From positions 1,819,486-1,883,485 of the forward strand of contig NZ_CP019434.1 of the NCBI RefSeq assembly GCF_001975725.1: DNA of 64,000 nt, read 5' to 3'. How positions within the stretch are numbered: the stretch's first letter is position 1; every line of letters starts with the position of its first letter. The translations under genes and the position numbers were made by a program. This document shows, in pieces, positions 1 through 8,661 of the stretch. Below the pieces are notes generated by a model that saw only the letters and a program-made list of their open reading frames with translations, ran no database searches and had not been told where the DNA came from. Source of the DNA: Acidihalobacter ferrooxydans. Lineage in GTDB: Bacteria; Pseudomonadota; Gammaproteobacteria; DSM-5130; Acidihalobacteraceae.

Positions 1-8
1 GGCGCGAA

Positions 9-329
9 TCAGATGACGGCTTCCAGCCCTTTACGCTCGATCAGATTCAGCAGCTTCAGAGATGGGCCGCTGGGCTTCTTGTCGCCGACCTCCCACTTCT
101 GCACCGTGGACAAGCTGGTATTCAGCACGGCAGCAAACACCGCTTGGCTCACATGAGCTTGCTCGCGCAGTGACTTGATCTTCTGCGGGGGCATCTCATG
201 AACATCGAGATGACACAGCGCATCGAACTCGCCCATGCGCCGCTTGCTGATCAAGCCGGCGCCATGCAGCCCACGCGCAGTTTCGTGCATCTCATCCAGA
301 ATTCGGCTCTTACGCTTTGTCGTTGCCAT
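9..329 (-). CDS. HigA/XRE-family antitoxin of a RelE/HigB-type TA pair
   Basis: A protein of about 106 residues with a helix-turn-helix in its C-terminal half (around LREQAHVSQAVFAAVLNTS and VQKWEVGDKKP), typical of HigA/XRE antitoxins that bind their own promoter and neutralise a RelE-like toxin. The start chosen is the ATG at 329, preceded by GGAGG at good spacing; a longer frame upstream lies inside the toxin gene. It overlaps the end of the toxin gene by about 20 bp, giving the toxin-first order usual for HigBA. The gene is complete, with its stop nine bases from the window edge. Family assignment is firm; the exact subfamily is inferred. Confidence 0.8.
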   Translation of the reverse strand: MATTKRKSRILDEMHETARGLHGAGLISKRRMGEFDALCHLDVHEMPPQKIKSLREQAHVSQAVFAAVLNTSLSTVQKWEVGDKKPSGPSLKLLNLIERKGLEAVI

Positions 330-696
330 CACACACCTCCACAATCTCACCCGCCGACAGGGCGTTTGCCAGCTGTCGATCATCGAATCCGAGCAATTCC
401 TTTGCCACCTCTTGGAACACCTTCAGTTCGTCTTTATCGATGTTGGCTCGCTCGTTCTTGCCGAACCCGTACAGAAAGAACCAGCGGTCAGCCATCTTGG
501 TGGCCACTATGGTCCTGGCTCCACCATGCTTGCCCTGCCCGGGCAGGGCGACCCGCTTTTTCACCACATGACCGCCCAGGTCTGCATCGACGAGTCCTTG
601 GGCCATCTCGGAAACGGCTTCGCACAGAGCATCGTCTGTCAAACCCGCTTTTCGCATCCAGCGGGTGAAGGTTCGGATCCGGAACACGCTTCTCAT
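310..696 (-). CDS. RelE/ParE (HigB-like) toxin
   Basis: A 128-residue protein of the RelE/ParE superfamily group with the conserved stretch GGHVVKKRVALPGQGKHGGARTI and FFLYGFGKNERANI. Such toxins usually act as ribosome-dependent mRNA interferases. The basic VKKR and KNERANI segments sit where catalytic or mRNA-contacting residues lie in this family. It is co-transcribed with, and overlaps, the downstream HTH antitoxin. This is a common stabilisation or anti-phage cargo at the end of mobile elements. Function is inferred from family and context. Confidence 0.8.
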   Translation of the reverse strand: MRSVFRIRTFTRWMRKAGLTDDALCEAVSEMAQGLVDADLGGHVVKKRVALPGQGKHGGARTIVATKMADRWFFLYGFGKNERANIDKDELKVFQEVAKELLGFDDRQLANALSAGEIVEVCDGNDKA

Positions 697-746
697 CGTC
701 GAATCATGCCACTTAGTGCAATAGTTTGCCAGTCATGGTTTGCCAG

Positions 747-1133
747 TCAAGTTCCCCGACTGGGGCCGGTTAGCGAATCTGCCACCTGCTGGAGTGCCGC
801 CTGCCAACGACGCCAGGCAGTGGTCCGGTCACAGGCAAAGCGGCAGCAGATGTCCTTCCACGGATATCGTTGTGCTCGCATCCAGACGAGGTGCCGCTGT
901 TCTTCTTCCAGCCACTGAACCCACCGTATGGTCTCCAGCATCCGGTCGATGGCCGCGGGGTCGGGCGGAAAGCGGTAGACCGGTGGCTCTGCGCCGAGGT
1001 TTTCCCATGGCATGCGTTTGATCGCCGGCCAGCAGTTGAAGTAGCCCTGCACGCGAACCGGAGGAAGGCGGTGGGCGGTTCTTGCTGCCTCGATGAACCG
1101 GTCGGCCACGGTCTCGATCGTCCATTCAGCCAT
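747..1133 (-). CDS. DUF6362-like phage HTH protein
   Basis: A 128-residue protein with a C-terminal helix-turn-helix-like segment (DICCRFACDRTTAWRRWQAAL) and a Trp-rich N-terminal half. It resembles the DUF6362 proteins found in temperate phages and integrated elements. The biochemical role is unknown; a small DNA-binding or terminase-like regulatory role is possible. It overlaps the end of the preceding small gene by 8 bp, so it belongs to the long minus-strand early operon. The family name is recalled from motif similarity and not verified. Confidence 0.6.
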   Translation of the reverse strand: MAEWTIETVADRFIEAARTAHRLPPVRVQGYFNCWPAIKRMPWENLGAEPPVYRFPPDPAAIDRMLETIRWVQWLEEEQRHLVWMRAQRYPWKDICCRFACDRTTAWRRWQAALQQVADSLTGPSRGT

Positions 1134-1338
1134 GTCGACGCTCCTTCGCCCCGTACAGCCGATCGCCGATCCGGCGCAGCAGTTCGCGTTCGACCCAGTC
1201 GAGCCGCGCGTCGTCGGGCGAGATCACCAGGATCTGCTGGTCGCGCCAGCCCTTACGCTTGATCTGCTCCGGATCGGGGCGCGGATCGGGCTGCAGGCGA
1301 GCCAGGGCACAGCGGTAGGCGGGAGTCGGAACCTTCAT
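1126..1338 (-). CDS. small phage protein of unknown function
   Basis: A 70-residue basic protein (begins MKVPTPAYRC, ends GAKERRHG). The start at 1338 has a GAGGTG ribosome-binding site; the frame further upstream overlaps the RuvC-like gene and is unlikely to be translated. It lies 1 bp after the RuvC-like stop and overlaps DUF6362, so it is translationally embedded in the operon. No domain is recognised. Confidence 0.55.
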   Translation of the reverse strand: MKVPTPAYRCALARLQPDPRPDPEQIKRKGWRDQQILVISPDDARLDWVERELLRRIGDRLYGAKERRHG

Positions 1339-1339
1339 C

Positions 1340-1801
1340 TCACACCTCCTGCGTCTCGACGGCCCAGTGCAACAGTGCAATGGCATCGGCTTCGTTGTCG
1401 TCAGCCGGTGCGTGGCCACGCAACCGGGCGGCGCTGATCATCTGATCCTTGTTCGCGTTGCCCTTGCCGGTGGCGTGCTTCTTGATCGTGCCCACCGGAA
1501 CGCCTTGGTACGGGATCTGGTGGTGCTCGCACCATGCGGTGAGGTGGGCCATGAAGCCGCCGTAGGCGTGTGCCGCATCGACCCCGGCGTGGCGGCGCAC
1601 CTCCTCGAAGTACACGGCGTCGATCCCGTCGCAGGACTGCTTGATCTCGGTGAGCCAGCGCTTGAATCGCAGGTAGCGCATGCCGCCACCCTCGAAGCGC
1701 TGCGGCTTGAAGGATTCCGATCCACTGGTCACTGCGCCATCGCGGTCGCGCAGTGCCCAGCCTGTCTGGGTGCCGAGATCCAATGCCAGGATCAAGGACA
1801 T
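1340..1801 (-). CDS. RuvC-like endonuclease (phage Holliday junction resolvase type)
   Basis: A 153-residue RNase H-fold nuclease. The N-terminus LILALDLGTQTGWAL carries the first catalytic Asp. A second acidic strand (AVYFEEVRR) and the C-terminal DDNEADAIALLHW with paired Asp residues complete a RuvC-type acidic site. GVPVGTIKKHATGKGNANKD matches the DNA-binding loop of phage RuvC homologues. It probably resolves branched replication or recombination intermediates. The start at 1801 matches the usual N-terminus, but its ribosome-binding site is poor. The same frame stays open to an ATG at 2119 that overlaps the primase stop (ATGA) and has GGAGG in front, so an extension of 106 residues is possible. 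Confidence 0.8.
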   Translation of the reverse strand: MSLILALDLGTQTGWALRDRDGAVTSGSESFKPQRFEGGGMRYLRFKRWLTEIKQSCDGIDAVYFEEVRRHAGVDAAHAYGGFMAHLTAWCEHHQIPYQGVPVGTIKKHATGKGNANKDQMISAARLRGHAPADDNEADAIALLHWAVETQEV

Positions 1802-1870
1802 GGATGGCCGCCGATGATCTGATCCCGGGTGGCCGGCAAGTCCCCGACGTAGGGCAGAGGGACCCCCTGG

Positions 1871-1897
1871 TCCCTCTCCTACGTAGTAGGAGAGGGA
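1871..1897. repeat. 12-bp perfect hairpin, intergenic
   Basis: TCCCTCTCCTAC and GTAGGAGAGGGA form a perfect 12-bp stem with a 3-base loop (GTA). On the plus strand it is followed by GTTTT, a weak terminator-like tract; on the minus strand, the direction of the operon, there is no U-tract. It may be a processing or stalling hairpin ahead of the RuvC-like gene. Confidence 0.6.
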
Positions 1898-1903
1898 GTT
1901 TTC

Positions 1904-2098
1904 GCCAACTGGAGAATGGGAGAAAATCCAGCAACCACGCGGGTTTGCGCCAGTTGGCAAGTTGGCATCGTTGCCAACTGCCAACTGCGGGTAATTTCCC
2001 GCAATACCCTGATTTATCTGGACTTCCAGTTGGCAGGGGTTTGCCAACTGCGGGTAGTTGGCAAGGAAATGGATGCAGTTGGCAACGGCGCTGCCAAC
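1904..2098. repeat. cluster of ten GTTGGC/GCCAAC motifs
   Basis: Ten copies of the hexamer GTTGGC occur in 195 bp, in both orientations: at 1904, 1953, 1961, 1973, 1980, 2029, 2043, 2057, 2078 and 2093. Most extend to AGTTGGCAA or GCCAACTGCGGGTA. The segment lies between the primase-helicase stop and the RuvC-like gene. It resembles an iteron or multi-operator array, such as a replication origin next to replication genes. Alternatively it is a repetitive coding leader for the RuvC-like frame. No other gene is seen in 1802-2115. Confidence 0.6.
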
Positions 2099-2115
2099 TG
2101 CCGATTGGGCAATGT

Positions 2116-4305
2116 TCATGAGGCCTCCGGGTCGTTCAGTTCGTCGTGGTAGACCCACACCTCGGGGTCCTCGACAGGCATCGAGGCGCCGGAATGCGGG
2201 CACTTGTAGTGGGTGGGGAGCACCGTGTGCTCGCGCATCGGCAGCTCGCCGGTGGCCGTGTCGACATCGCCAGCTGGCAAGCGCAGCACCATGCCTTCTA
2301 CGCAGAGATAGCCGAACTTGGTGCGGCCGCTGGAGGGCAGACCGTAGTCAGCCGCGTTGCGGAAATACTTGATGTAGCCCTGCGTCGAGAGCGCGGAGAC
2401 GCGTTCGCGGATGGTGCGCTCGCCGCCCAGACCGGCCTTGCCCTCGAAAGATTCGGCGAACTGGTTGGCTGTGTAGCAGCGCCCGCTGCCGGCCTCCTCG
2501 AACAGGATCTGAAGGATCGCGTCGCGTTTGCGGCGGCGCTCGGCATCCAAGCGCTGGCCGTAGTCCTTCATCACCAACCGCTCGTTGGCGTCGACTTCCC
2601 GCCACTCACCATTGATCTTGTCGACGTGCCGTTGCGGGATACCCGCGCCATTGCGCAGCTCGAAGATGAGCTGGCGAGTGGTGCGCGTTTCATCGGGTCG
2701 GAACAGCAGCATGCCGGTCGAGTAGTAACCGCGCAGGCTTCCCGCGCCGGCTAGTGCCTGGAACGGGTCCTCCTCAAACTGCTTCTTGCCTAGCTTCTTG
2801 GTGTGGTGAGCGAGGATCACCCCGGCGTCGGGATTGACCGCCTGGCGAATCCGCTCCACCCGCTGCGAGAGGAAGAACAGCATGGCGCCGTTGTCGTTCT
2901 CTCCACCGGCATCGCCGCCGTCGAACACGTTGCGGATCGGATCGATGGCGATGATGTCAGGAGGCTCGCCGCCAAAAGCCTTCGCGATCGCTGGGATCAC
3001 CTGCGCCAGACCGGCGTCATCGAGCACCAGCCGCAACTGCGGCGTGGCCACGAAATTGGCGCGGGCGTCCAGAAGCCGATGGGACGGCAGGCGGACATCC
3101 TTCACGCGCTCGCGCAGGTAGTGGTACTGGACCTCGGCCTGCAGGTAGAACACACGTAGCGGACGGGGTGGATGCATGCCCAGAAAAGCAGCGCCAGCCG
3201 CCATGTGCGCCAGCCACGACAACAGAAAGTCACTCTTGCCGACCTTGGGCGCACCGCCGAACACCAACATGCCAGCCGGCGTCAGCACGCGCGGAGAGAT
3301 CAGATCGGGTGGCAGCGGTGAGTTATCGTCGAGCAGTTCGCCGAGCGTGAAGGTGGGCAGGGAGGGAGCCGCCGCCTTGACCACGCGGCGTTCGCCTTGG
3401 GCGATGAATGCGGCGCAGTCGAACCCTTCGTCGACAGCGTCTGCGGCGTCCCACTTGGGTGGCTTGTCGGTGGGCGGCACCAGGATGGCCACGGATGTGC
3501 TGCCCGCAGCCACACAAGCACGCGCTGCGCTCTCGGCGTAGTCCCAGCCGGGTACATCCCGGTCCGGCCAGATGACCACGGATTTCCCCGCCAACGGATG
3601 CCAGTCGGTTTTGTCGACAGGAGCCTTGGCGCCGTTCATCGCGGTGGTGGCCGCAATGTCGCAGGCGATCAATGCAGCCGCACACTTCTCGCCTTCGACC
3701 ACCACGACCTCTCGCGCCTTCGAGATGACCGGGAGGTTGTAGAGCGGCCTGGGGTCGGGCGCGCGCCACATGCGGGCACGAACATCCCAGGGGCGATATT
3801 CCTTGCCCGTCGGTGGGTCGTAGCGGTAGACGCAGGCGATCAGTTCGCCCTCGGGTGACAGATAGTCCCACTTGGCGGTGTAAGCGCCGAGGTCGTCCAT
3901 CGGCACACTGCGAACATCACGGCGCATCGGCGTGCCGACCGGGGCCGCAATGCCGAGCCACTTCCGGATCTCTGCGGCGATGCGTGGGAAGTCGCTGCGG
4001 GCGGATCGACCCTGCGAGCGCGCCCACAGATCGATGATGTCGCCGCCCTCATCGGTGGAGAAGTCTTTCCACAGGCCGCGCCGTGGTCCGTCCAGTTCAA
4101 CCACTAGACTCTTGCCCGGGTTGCCATCGGCATCACCGACGTAGAACTTGCCACCCCGGATGCGCCCCTGCGGAAACAAGTAGTGGAGGGCGGCCTCAAG
4201 TCGATCCAGCAAGCCAGCGCGCAAGGCATCGGTGTCGGAGGTCAGTTCGTCGCGCTGCCCGGGCGCGTCATTGAAGTCGAGCCAGATGATGTTGTCGGCC
4301 ATCAT
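2116..4305 (-). CDS. TOPRIM primase / RepA-like AAA helicase
   Basis: A protein of about 729 residues fusing a primase-type N-terminus with an AAA/RecA-type helicase. The first third has a DNA-primase-like fold and a TOPRIM segment (VVVVEGEKCAAALIA, then VVIWPDRDVPG). The middle has Walker A GGAPKVGKSDFLLS and Walker B IIAIDPIRNVF, followed by LAHHTKK, as in RepA/phage ATPases. The C-terminus may be a winged helix (TIRERVSALSTQGYIKYF). It would prime and unwind DNA for element replication. ATGATG at 4305-4300 overlaps the stop of the upstream nuclease gene; GGAG precedes it. Its own stop overlaps a potential ATG at 2119. Confidence 0.85.
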   Translation of the reverse strand: MMADNIIWLDFNDAPGQRDELTSDTDALRAGLLDRLEAALHYLFPQGRIRGGKFYVGDADGNPGKSLVVELDGPRRGLWKDFSTDEGGDIIDLWARSQGRSARSDFPRIAAEIRKWLGIAAPVGTPMRRDVRSVPMDDLGAYTAKWDYLSPEGELIACVYRYDPPTGKEYRPWDVRARMWRAPDPRPLYNLPVISKAREVVVVEGEKCAAALIACDIAATTAMNGAKAPVDKTDWHPLAGKSVVIWPDRDVPGWDYAESAARACVAAGSTSVAILVPPTDKPPKWDAADAVDEGFDCAAFIAQGERRVVKAAAPSLPTFTLGELLDDNSPLPPDLISPRVLTPAGMLVFGGAPKVGKSDFLLSWLAHMAAGAAFLGMHPPRPLRVFYLQAEVQYHYLRERVKDVRLPSHRLLDARANFVATPQLRLVLDDAGLAQVIPAIAKAFGGEPPDIIAIDPIRNVFDGGDAGGENDNGAMLFFLSQRVERIRQAVNPDAGVILAHHTKKLGKKQFEEDPFQALAGAGSLRGYYSTGMLLFRPDETRTTRQLIFELRNGAGIPQRHVDKINGEWREVDANERLVMKDYGQRLDAERRRKRDAILQILFEEAGSGRCYTANQFAESFEGKAGLGGERTIRERVSALSTQGYIKYFRNAADYGLPSSGRTKFGYLCVEGMVLRLPAGDVDTATGELPMREHTVLPTHYKCPHSGASMPVEDPEVWVYHDELNDPEAS

Positions 4306-5057
4306 GTCGAACTCCAACAGCGGTCCTGCCAGGGGCAGAACTTGCACTCGACATGCGTTGGCGTGGTGGCATGGCGCGGCAGCAGTTCCTGGCTGTCCGT
4401 TGCCGTGATGACTCGAACTGCGCGATCGGACATACGCTGCGCCAGGCCGCCGTCGAACGGCACCAGCTCGAACCAGATCTCTTCGGAGTCCTTGTTGATG
4501 GCGGTGAACAACGCCGGGTTCGCAGAGATACCCGGAATGCTGGCCTCCATGTAGGCCTGATAGATGGCCATCTGCGCGGCATAGACCGGTTTGGATTTGC
4601 TGACGCCGCGCTTGACCGTGTCCCGCCAGGACTTATCGTTCATGGTCTTGCACTCCCACAGGGCCGGATAGCTCATTCCTAGCTCTGCGGGACCGCTGTT
4701 CAGGACGCCATCGACGTGCCCTTGAATACGGCCGCCTGCAACGGAAAAGCCGAACTGACCGCCGCTGGCCTTTTGGGTGTACAGATCGAATCCGGCCATG
4801 CGCAGCCAACGAATCGCCAGCTGTTCGAGCGCGTGTCCCACCTCGAAGATGCGCAACACGCGACCCGGGATTTCCCTTCCAGCATCGACAGGGGTTTGGA
4901 GATACTCGTATTGCAGCGCGCGCTCGCAGGCGATGCCCAATCGCGACGCACCGAGATAGTTGCGCCGGGGTTGGGTGTCACGTTCGGCGCTCAGCGCGGT
5001 GTCGATGAGCACGCCGATCTGCTCATGGATCTTGGGGCGGTGATTGAAGTCCAGCAT
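4302..5057 (-). CDS. PD-(D/E)XK nuclease, Cas4/RecB-like with Fe-S cysteines
   Basis: A 251-residue nuclease with core motifs GHVDGVL (Asp) and LWECKTMND (E-x-K). An N-terminal Cys (GIACERALQYEY) and a C-terminal C-x2-C-x5-C (CKFCPWQDRC) match the four-cysteine Fe-S cluster of Cas4/AddB-type exonucleases. In phages such enzymes act in replication and recombination. No cas genes or CRISPR repeats are present, so this is not an adaptation gene. It starts with a TGATG overlap after DUF6511 and ends overlapping the primase gene. Confidence 0.8.
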   Translation of the reverse strand: MLDFNHRPKIHEQIGVLIDTALSAERDTQPRRNYLGASRLGIACERALQYEYLQTPVDAGREIPGRVLRIFEVGHALEQLAIRWLRMAGFDLYTQKASGGQFGFSVAGGRIQGHVDGVLNSGPAELGMSYPALWECKTMNDKSWRDTVKRGVSKSKPVYAAQMAIYQAYMEASIPGISANPALFTAINKDSEEIWFELVPFDGGLAQRMSDRAVRVITATDSQELLPRHATTPTHVECKFCPWQDRCWSST

Positions 5058-5479
5058 CAGAACGGCACCCCCGTCGAAGCCGGCTTGCCTTGGCGGGCGA
5101 GTCGCTCCTCAAGAAAAGCGCGGTCCTTCTCCGCCATCCGCTCGTGCTCGACGATCATGTGTTCCTGGTAGGCGGTCACCACAACGTCGATCAGCATCAG
5201 CACTTCGTCTTTGCTGTAGTCCGCCAGCGGTCGCTGCATGCCGATGGAGCCCACGTACTCACCCAGCGGGGCCAGGCAGGACGCCATGGCGGCCAGTTCC
5301 ATATCACTCGGGTCGATCATGTGACCTCCCGTCTTTCCCATGAGCCGTGAAAAGGCGTTCTGACAGCGCATGGAGCAGAACACCCAGCGATCCGAGTAAC
5401 GGCGTGGATCGCTGCGCGGCAGGCGTGGATTGAAGTAGCCGAATCCCTTGGCCTTGCGGGAGCAGACTGCACATTTCAC
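5057..5479 (-). CDS. DUF6511-like zinc-ribbon phage protein
   Basis: A 140-residue protein beginning with a GTG that overlaps the helicase stop (GTGA). Cys pairs near the N-terminus (MKCAVCSRKAKG and WVFCSMRCQNAF) suggest a metal-binding ribbon. The C-terminal half is helical (MLIDVVVTAYQEHM..EHERMAEKDRAFLEERLA). It resembles DUF6511 proteins found beside helicases in temperate phages; the function is unknown. Confidence 0.6.
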   Translation of the reverse strand: MKCAVCSRKAKGFGYFNPRLPRSDPRRYSDRWVFCSMRCQNAFSRLMGKTGGHMIDPSDMELAAMASCLAPLGEYVGSIGMQRPLADYSKDEVLMLIDVVVTAYQEHMIVEHERMAEKDRAFLEERLARQGKPASTGVPF

Positions 5480-7152
5480 GCGGCCTCCCGGTGGGCATCG
5501 TTGGCAGCCACCACGAGGCGCTGAATCGACGACTTGTTGAACTGGAACGACAGCAGCACCGACGCCTGATAGCGCGTCATGCCAAAGTCGGCGCGCAGCG
5601 CCTGCGGCAGATACTGCAGTTGCTTCGCGGTCGGCGGTTCGTTCAGCCAGCGCCGGGTCTTATGCGCGGAGTCCGCCGACTCGCGGTCGTTCAGCCAGTC
5701 ATCGGCCTTGGCCATGCAGACGGTGCGATCGCCAACGGCCAACAAGCGCGGCTGCAGATCCTTACCTCCGCCCACGGCGTGCCAGCGCCCATTCAGGAAG
5801 AACACGCCACCCCAGGCGTTGAAGCCGGTGGCCATCAGTGCGTCGTCGCAACCGAACAGGTCGCACCAGCGGAAGTTGGAGCGCTGGAGCAGGTCGATCT
5901 CGGTCATCACGAAATCGGCTAGCGCATCACCTTCCTCGGTGTTCTCGTTCTCCCAGACGAATCCGCACAGCGGGCATTCGCGGCAGCCGAGTGGGACGGT
6001 GGCTTCACAGGACGGGCAGTCCTTGGTGGGCGCTTCACCGTGATGCTGGTGTCCGTCGAGATTGACGTCCTGTTCCAGAGATCCGTGCATCAAGGTCGCG
6101 GTGCCGAAGTCCAGGACTACGCAATCGGTCTTGATGAGGCCAGGATGCTCCGTTGGGTCGATCGTTCGAAGGCCACGCCCGATCATCTGGGTCAGCGTGG
6201 ACTTGTGCGAGCTGGGTCGCAGCAGCACCACGCAGGAAGTGGGCGTGAAGTCGTACCCTTCAGTCAGCACAGCCACATTGACCACGACCTGCGCGGTACC
6301 GGATTCGTACTCGGCCAGTCGTGCCTTTCGCTCTGCGTCTGAGAGCTCGCCATGCACGATCACGGCAGACACCCCGGCATCCTGAAAGGTCTGGCGCACA
6401 CATTCGGCATGGGCGACGGTCGAGCAGAACACGATCGTCTTGCGGTCGCCGGCCTTCTCGCACCAATGACGGATCACGGCATCGGTGATGGGTGTCTTGT
6501 TGAGAATCGCCTCGACTTCCGTCATGTCGAAGTCCGTGGCGGTGCGCCGGACCTTCGTCAACTGCTCCTGGGCCCCGACATCGATGACAAAGGTGCGTGG
6601 TGGCACGAGGTGGCCGGAGGCAATCAACTCGCCGAGGGTGATTTGGTCCGCGACGTTGCTGAAAACATCCCGCAGTCCCTTGCCATCGCTGCGGGCAGGT
6701 GTCGCGGTGACGCCGAAGATCTGAGCGTTCGGGCTCTTGTCCAGCACCCGATCGATCACACGGCGGTAAGACGCAGAGGTGGCGTGATGCGCCTCATCGA
6801 TCACCAACAGATCGAGCGTTGGTATCGCGGCGAGGTGGTTGTCACGCGACAGCGTTTGCACCATCGCGAAGGTGGCGCGCCCGGACCAGGATTTGTCCTT
6901 GGCATCGAACACGGAGGTGCTGACGCCCGGATTCACCCGTGCAAACTTGGATAGGTTCTGGCCGGTCAGTTCATCGCGATGAGCGAGGATGCAGGCCTTG
7001 GCATCTGGCTCGGCTAACAGGCTGCCGGCCACCGCCGACAGCATGATGGTCTTGCCCGACCCGGTGGGGCCAACAGATAGGGTGTTGCCGTGTTGGGCGA
7101 GCGCCGCCAAGGAGCGCTCGACCAACAGGGCCTGGCGGGGACGAAGCATCAT
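5476..7152 (-). CDS. DEAD/DEAH-box (SF2) helicase
   Basis: A 558-residue SF2 helicase. Motif I is VGPTGSGKTIML, motif II DEAHHATS, motif III TATPARSDGKG, and motif VI MIGRGLRTIDP. A zinc-ribbon (CPSCEATVPLGCRECPLCGF) follows the second RecA domain. It probably unwinds or remodels DNA during element replication or recombination. The start at 7152 (ATGATG) follows GGGGGAC; the longer frame runs into the upstream gene. It is coupled at both ends to its neighbours. The helicase family is certain; the specific role is inferred. Confidence 0.85.
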   Translation of the reverse strand: MMLRPRQALLVERSLAALAQHGNTLSVGPTGSGKTIMLSAVAGSLLAEPDAKACILAHRDELTGQNLSKFARVNPGVSTSVFDAKDKSWSGRATFAMVQTLSRDNHLAAIPTLDLLVIDEAHHATSASYRRVIDRVLDKSPNAQIFGVTATPARSDGKGLRDVFSNVADQITLGELIASGHLVPPRTFVIDVGAQEQLTKVRRTATDFDMTEVEAILNKTPITDAVIRHWCEKAGDRKTIVFCSTVAHAECVRQTFQDAGVSAVIVHGELSDAERKARLAEYESGTAQVVVNVAVLTEGYDFTPTSCVVLLRPSSHKSTLTQMIGRGLRTIDPTEHPGLIKTDCVVLDFGTATLMHGSLEQDVNLDGHQHHGEAPTKDCPSCEATVPLGCRECPLCGFVWENENTEEGDALADFVMTEIDLLQRSNFRWCDLFGCDDALMATGFNAWGGVFFLNGRWHAVGGGKDLQPRLLAVGDRTVCMAKADDWLNDRESADSAHKTRRWLNEPPTAKQLQYLPQALRADFGMTRYQASVLLSFQFNKSSIQRLVVAANDAHREAA

Positions 7153-7165
7153 GGCGGCGTCCCCC

Positions 7166-7771
7166 TTACTCCGCCCAGCTCGGGCGACCGGGCACGGAGG
7201 CACGGCCCGTGGCTTGGGCATACGCGTTCGACCCGTTTGCGGGTGCTGGCGCTTTCGCTGCTCCCTGCGCGCCACCCATGAGGGCGGCGTAGTCCTTGTG
7301 GTCGGGCGTGATCGCGGTCTTGATCACGCTCTTGTCTTGGCCGTTCTGGTCTTTGTCCCAGTCGACCTTGCCGAGAAACTCGATGCCATCGAGATCGGCA
7401 AACCCGCTGATGCGGCGCGCGTTCTGCGCGGCAGGACTGTTGTCGCCAGGATGAACGCCGCGCGCTGAGTTGAGGATCGCCTTGACGAAGGTGCGGCCCA
7501 TGTTTGCCCACTCAGGGCCTTTCGGGCTGTGCAGGCCGATCAACGACCACATTTTGCGACGGGCGAACTCACCCTCCATCACGACGAACTCGCAGTTCAG
7601 GTACACCGAGCCGGTGTTGTCGTTGCGGGTAGCGTAGCCGCCGGTCCATCCCTGCGACGGATCATCGAAGCCACCCGGCTTGATGGTCATGCGGACACGC
7701 ACCAGCGTGCCTTTGGGGATCAGGTCGAAAGAGGTCTGTTCGGAAGCGGAATTGAAATCGAAATAGGTCAT
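7166..7771 (-). CDS. phage SSB-like / DUF669-like protein
   Basis: A 201-residue protein beginning MTYFDFNSASEQTSFDLIPKG. The beta-rich N-terminus (TLVRVRMTIKPGGFDDPSQGWTGG..GSVYLNCEFVV) and the low-complexity Ala/Pro/Gly C-terminal tail ending in PSWAE are typical of phage single-strand-binding partners encoded next to Sak4-type ATPases. It may bind ssDNA and load or stimulate the recombinase. It lies 2 bp after the Sak4-like gene. SSB function is inferred from order and architecture only. Confidence 0.6.
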   Translation of the reverse strand: MTYFDFNSASEQTSFDLIPKGTLVRVRMTIKPGGFDDPSQGWTGGYATRNDNTGSVYLNCEFVVMEGEFARRKMWSLIGLHSPKGPEWANMGRTFVKAILNSARGVHPGDNSPAAQNARRISGFADLDGIEFLGKVDWDKDQNGQDKSVIKTAITPDHKDYAALMGGAQGAAKAPAPANGSNAYAQATGRASVPGRPSWAE

Positions 7772-7773
7772 GG

Positions 7774-8661
7774 TCAGGACTCCTGAGTGGAAGTGGATTC
7801 GGTGTTAGGGACAGGCGCGGCAGCGGGCGCGGGGCGCGCGAAATCGAGCCGTTCGGTAGCGGGCCTGGCCGGGCCGGCGATCTTTTCCATGAGGCGGCCG
7901 AGGTGCGGCTCCTCGATCGGATCGAGCCGCCCGGAGCGGTCCTTGGCGGGGTAGCCCCATGCGTTCAGTGTGTGGCAGACGAAGGCGCGGTAGCTGGCGC
8001 CGTCATCGGCCTTCAGTTCGGCCAAGGTGACGACCTCATCGACGATGCCGGGCAGTTCCAGACCGGTCTTGGAGCCGTCGATCTGCAGCGAGAAAACCCG
8101 GCGATTGAAATCGTCCAGCCGCTCGTCGAGGATGCCGACGAACCACACGTTCTTGCCGCGCGTGTGCTGCAGGTGGGTCAGCCAGCCAATCATTTCCTGG
8201 CCCATCAGCCCATACGCACCCCGGCTGTCGGGTTTGCCGGTTTTCTCGGAGTAGGCCTGGGGCTGGCCTTTGCACCATTGCAGGCACAGGCGTCCGGCCA
8301 CGGTGATGGAGTCGACGAACACGGTGTCGTACTTGTCCAGCACGGCCGGATCACCGAAGCGCGCGCACACGGCATCGAAGTGGGCTTGGCTGAACGGCTG
8401 GTCGTCGCGCAGCGCCGGATTCGGCCCGCCGATGTACACCGCGAAGTCACGACACTCCTGCCAGGTGCGCGGGCGGATCGTGTCGCCGGCCCAGCCCTCG
8501 ACAGCCAGATCTCCAGCTTCAAGATCGAAGAAAAGCGTGGCAGTGGGTTTCAGCGTCCAGAGCTGTGACGTCTTGCCGATGCCGCTCTTGCCGACGAGCA
8601 CGCCTTTCACACCACGGCGCTCGGCCAGGCGCTGGTCTGCAGTAATGATGGGGAGGCTCAT
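7774..8661 (-). CDS. Sak4-like RecA-fold ATPase (phage recombinase)
   Basis: A 295-residue nucleotide-binding protein. Walker A is GKSGIGKTSQL, Walker B is YDTVFVDSITVAG, and ATLFFDLEAGDLAVEGW gives the usual strand after Walker A in AAA_24/Sak4 proteins. These are single-strand annealing or RecA-like phage recombinases that work with an SSB, here probably the next gene. It overlaps the stop of the upstream gene by ATGA. The C-terminal 30 residues are Ala/Pro-rich and probably disordered. Confidence 0.8.
   Translation of the reverse strand: MSLPIITADQRLAERRGVKGVLVGKSGIGKTSQLWTLKPTATLFFDLEAGDLAVEGWAGDTIRPRTWQECRDFAVYIGGPNPALRDDQPFSQAHFDAVCARFGDPAVLDKYDTVFVDSITVAGRLCLQWCKGQPQAYSEKTGKPDSRGAYGLMGQEMIGWLTHLQHTRGKNVWFVGILDERLDDFNRRVFSLQIDGSKTGLELPGIVDEVVTLAELKADDGASYRAFVCHTLNAWGYPAKDRSGRLDPIEEPHLGRLMEKIAGPARPATERLDFARPAPAAAPVPNTESTSTQES

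Noticed and set aside
4302-5057. Cas4 as evidence of CRISPR adaptation
   Set aside because: Gene lies inside a phage-like replication operon; no cas1/cas2 or repeats present.
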